NCBI GenBank assembly: GCA_037130365.1
Contig: JBAXTE010000001.1
Location: 1 to 64,000 of the forward strand
Direction: 5' to 3'
DNA length: 64,000 nucleotides
Source: JBAXTE01 sp037130365
GTDB taxonomy: Bacteria; Bacteroidota; Bacteroidia; Bacteroidales; WCHB1-69
Positions 62,001 to 64,000 of this stretch are shown piece after piece. Made by a program: the position numbers and the translations under genes. The notes beneath the pieces are model-generated. The model was not told where the DNA came from. It did not search any database and saw only the letters and a list, made by a program, of their open reading frames with translations. Numbering within the stretch: position 1 is the first letter of the stretch; every line of letters starts with the position of its first letter.

Positions 62001-62993
62001 TTGAAAAAGATTTTAATTATTCGTTTTAGCTCTATTGGAGACATCGTTCTTACCACACCGGTAATTCGTTGTATTAAAACTCAACACCCAAATTTTGAGC
62101 TCCATTTTGTGACAAAGAAACAGTTTGTATCTGTCCTCGAGAACAATCCATACATCACAAAAATTCATAGTTTTGATGGTAGATTCAGTGCTTTATTGAA
62201 AGATTTGCAAGATGAAAATTTTGATTTTGTTATTGATTTGCATCACAGTTTACGATCCCGACGGTTGCTACTAATGCTTCGGAAACCAAGCTCTTCATTT
62301 CAAAAACTAAATTTTAAAAAATGGTTATTAATCAAATCAAAGGTTAACATCTTGCCAAATATTCATGTAGTTGATCGTTATTTTAAAGCTGCATATAAGT
62401 TAAACATTGAGAACGACCGAAACGGTGCTGACTTTTTCATTTCGCCAGACACTACACTCCCAGGAAAGATTCATTCTTTTTTGCTTCGCCCCCATGTAGT
62501 AGCAATTGCTGTAGGCAGCAAACACGAAACCAAGCAGTTACCTGTTGATAAAATTCGAGAATTACTAAAACTTACTACATTTTCCGCAATTTTATTAGGT
62601 GGAAAAGAGGATATAAAAAAAGCCAATGAAATAATACCCGAATTTGAAGATCGGGTTATGACAGCATGTGGACAACTTTCATTACAGGAGTCGGCTTTAG
62701 CATTGTCTAAATGTAAAGCAATTGTAACTGGTGATACAGGATTAATGCATATTGCAACAGCACTCCAAGTTAAAGTCTTTTCTATTTGGGGAAACACCGT
62801 TCCTTCGTTTGGAATGTACCCCTATGCTCCAAAACAAAAACATCTATACGATATTTTTGAAGTAAAAGGACTAAAATGCCGTCCTTGCAGTAAACTTGGA
62901 TTTAAACGTTGTCCAAAAGGACATTTTAAATGTATGCTTAATCAAGATATGATGCTGATTGCACAGGAAATCACAAAGCATCTATTAGGCTGA
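62001..62993 (+). CDS. Family 9 glycosyltransferase (heptosyltransferase-like)
   Basis: A lipopolysaccharide-type GT-B glycosyltransferase, 330 residues from TTG 62001 (reading MKKILIIRFSSIGDIVL, the usual family start). An ATG at 61962 would add 13 residues but runs over a -7 promoter box. It has SIGDIVLTTPVIRCIK near 10-25, DFVIDLHHSLRS near 80-91, a nucleotide-sugar-site region AIAVGSKHETKQLP near 170-183, and CKAIVTGDTGLMHIATALQVKVFSIWG near 237-263. GT9 enzymes add heptose or related sugars to LPS core. It stands alone on the plus strand. The sugar is not known. Confidence 0.88.
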   Translation: MKKILIIRFSSIGDIVLTTPVIRCIKTQHPNFELHFVTKKQFVSVLENNPYITKIHSFDGRFSALLKDLQDENFDFVIDLHHSLRSRRLLLMLRKPSSSFQKLNFKKWLLIKSKVNILPNIHVVDRYFKAAYKLNIENDRNGADFFISPDTTLPGKIHSFLLRPHVVAIAVGSKHETKQLPVDKIRELLKLTTFSAILLGGKEDIKKANEIIPEFEDRVMTACGQLSLQESALALSKCKAIVTGDTGLMHIATALQVKVFSIWGNTVPSFGMYPYAPKQKHLYDIFEVKGLKCRPCSKLGFKRCPKGHFKCMLNQDMMLIAQEITKHLLG

Positions 62994-63021
62994 TAATATA
63001 ACTGCTAACAATTCATAATTA

Positions 63022-64000
63022 TTACTTCTCCAAAAAAGTTCTTAGTGATTGAGGAACGAAAAAACTGAACCCGTTATAAATCATTAACGTTGGAAATTTT
63101 TGTTCTTTTCCACTAATCTCTACAATATTTTTATTAGCTGGAATTCTAATCGTTTTGTTATTATTTTCTACAATAAGAACTTTATTATTTACATCGCTAC
63201 TATCAATTTTTTGGTGAAATCCTTGAAAAACAGTGTTTTGATTAACAAAATACAAGTTCGTTAAACTATCTAAATTAGTATTATTTAAAGCTTTTTGCAT
63301 ATAAAAATTAACCTCATCATTTTTTATCAAACCCGTAGGAGCATTATTCCTTGGATCAAAAATAGCAATAAAAACATCTTCGCCTGTATGTCCAACTGTG
63401 GTGAATCCAATATAAGTTCTACTTGAAATAATAGAGGCAGTGAGTTTTTGAATATTAAGATTATTTTTTTTCAGAAGACCTTGTTTTACCAACTTTTTGT
63501 TCGAAAAATAGTTGCGTAATGAGTCTAGTTCTTTGCTAGCTAAATTATTAACACCATATCTTTTAAAAAAGACATCTTTAATTTGTTCATTCGTAGAGTT
63601 GCTATCAATAAATTCTTCAATTGCTTCGGCTGTGTTTTTTGCATTGATTAAAGGGTACATCAACTCTTTAAGCGTAAGTTTATCGTATTTATCAGAACTT
63701 CTTGCATTTCCGATAGATATACCGCTATTACCATGATCTGGAACCACAATAACGAGTGTGTGTCCATCTGATTTTGCAAAATTGATTGCTGCTCCCACGG
63801 CTTTATCAAAAGCTAAATATTCAGTAACCATTCCCACAGGGTCGTTATCGTGAGCCGCCCAATCTACTTTACTTCCTTCAACCATCATAAAAAAACCTTT
63901 TGGATTTTTCGACAAAATTGAAAGTGCTTTTTGTGTCATATCAGCAAGAGACGGTTCTTTATCTGCATTCCGATCGAGATCATTTTTTAGTGCTTTTGGA
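63022..64000 (-). CDS. Alkaline phosphatase (5' end outside the window)
   Basis: The C-terminal part of an alkaline-phosphatase-superfamily protein; the frame is open to the right edge (ALKNDLDRNADKEPSLADMT upstream of the Met at 63939). Metal-site motifs are MMVEGSKVDWAAHDNDP (Asp and His ligands), IVVPDHGNSGISIGN (Asp-His) and TVGHTGEDVFIAIFDP (the last His ligand). The first active-site Ser lies outside the window. A beta-rich C-terminal extension of about 60 residues may be a Bacteroidota-specific part. It is convergent with the glycosyltransferase gene. It would release phosphate from organic esters; export cannot be judged without the N-terminus. Confidence 0.9.
   Translation of the reverse strand, partial: PKALKNDLDRNADKEPSLADMTQKALSILSKNPKGFFMMVEGSKVDWAAHDNDPVGMVTEYLAFDKAVGAAINFAKSDGHTLVIVVPDHGNSGISIGNARSSDKYDKLTLKELMYPLINAKNTAEAIEEFIDSNSTNEQIKDVFFKRYGVNNLASKELDSLRNYFSNKKLVKQGLLKKNNLNIQKLTASIISSRTYIGFTTVGHTGEDVFIAIFDPRNNAPTGLIKNDEVNFYMQKALNNTNLDSLTNLYFVNQNTVFQGFHQKIDSSDVNNKVLIVENNNKTIRIPANKNIVEISGKEQKFPTLMIYNGFSFFVPQSLRTFLEK

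Overview
The window is AT-rich DNA from an anaerobic member of the Bacteroidota, most likely near Bacteroidales/Marinilabiliales. This rests on type IX secretion (T9SS) sorting domains, the Bacteroidota order of the division/cell-wall cluster, Bacteroidota-type promoters (-7 box TAnnTTTG, no Shine-Dalgarno), and anaerobic enzymes: lysine-fermentation proteins, a tungsten/molybdenum-type aldehyde:ferredoxin oxidoreductase and a class I hybrid cluster protein. No rRNA, tRNA, CRISPR array, insertion sequence or prophage was seen.

Layout. 1-4150 (minus strand): part of a lysine-fermentation operon (CoA-transferase subunit A, a class III aminotransferase probably acting as acyl-CoA beta-transaminase, and 3-keto-5-aminohexanoate cleavage enzyme). 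Its gaps hold two intact genes and one decayed gene for 23S-rRNA-IVS-type four-helix-bundle proteins, each between inverted arrays of short degenerate repeats. 4510-11504: an RDD protein divergent from a membrane/MoxR/DUF58 operon. 11750-18017 (minus): prfC, aspartate kinase, an IPExxxVDY-like protein, rnc, fabF and acpP, with purN divergent. 18894-22450: thiS/thiF-like genes divergent from an aldehyde:ferredoxin oxidoreductase, then a tiny winged-helix gene and a strong terminator. 22467-28142: a nitrosative-stress block (three small cupins, a Bfd-like [2Fe-2S] protein, hcp and a ferredoxin on minus; a DUF4337 membrane protein and a Crp/Fnr regulator on plus), with a palindromic operator at class II spacing before the ferredoxin-hcp operon. 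28239-37203: a LutA-like protein, a TPR lipoprotein, three secreted surface proteins (two T9SS type B, one collagen-like) and an alpha/beta hydrolase. 37259-52858 (minus): mraZ-rsmH-ftsL-ftsI-murE-mraY-murD'-ftsW-murG-murC-ftsQ-ftsA-ftsZ-yqeY. 53234-54997: a secreted C10 cysteine protease. 55434-61681: two hybrid histidine kinases around a lone receiver protein. 62001-64000: a family 9 glycosyltransferase and a cut-off alkaline phosphatase.

The observations most worth following are: the repeat-flanked four-helix-bundle cassettes with one internally deleted copy; a murD reduced to its C-terminal domain inside an otherwise complete cell-wall operon; an rsmH reading frame whose only sensible start is CTG; a three-repeat MraZ operator on the mraZ promoter; the palindrome before the hcp operon; and ThiS/ThiF proteins beside an AOR-family enzyme. 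All functions are read from sequence and family knowledge; no database search was run.
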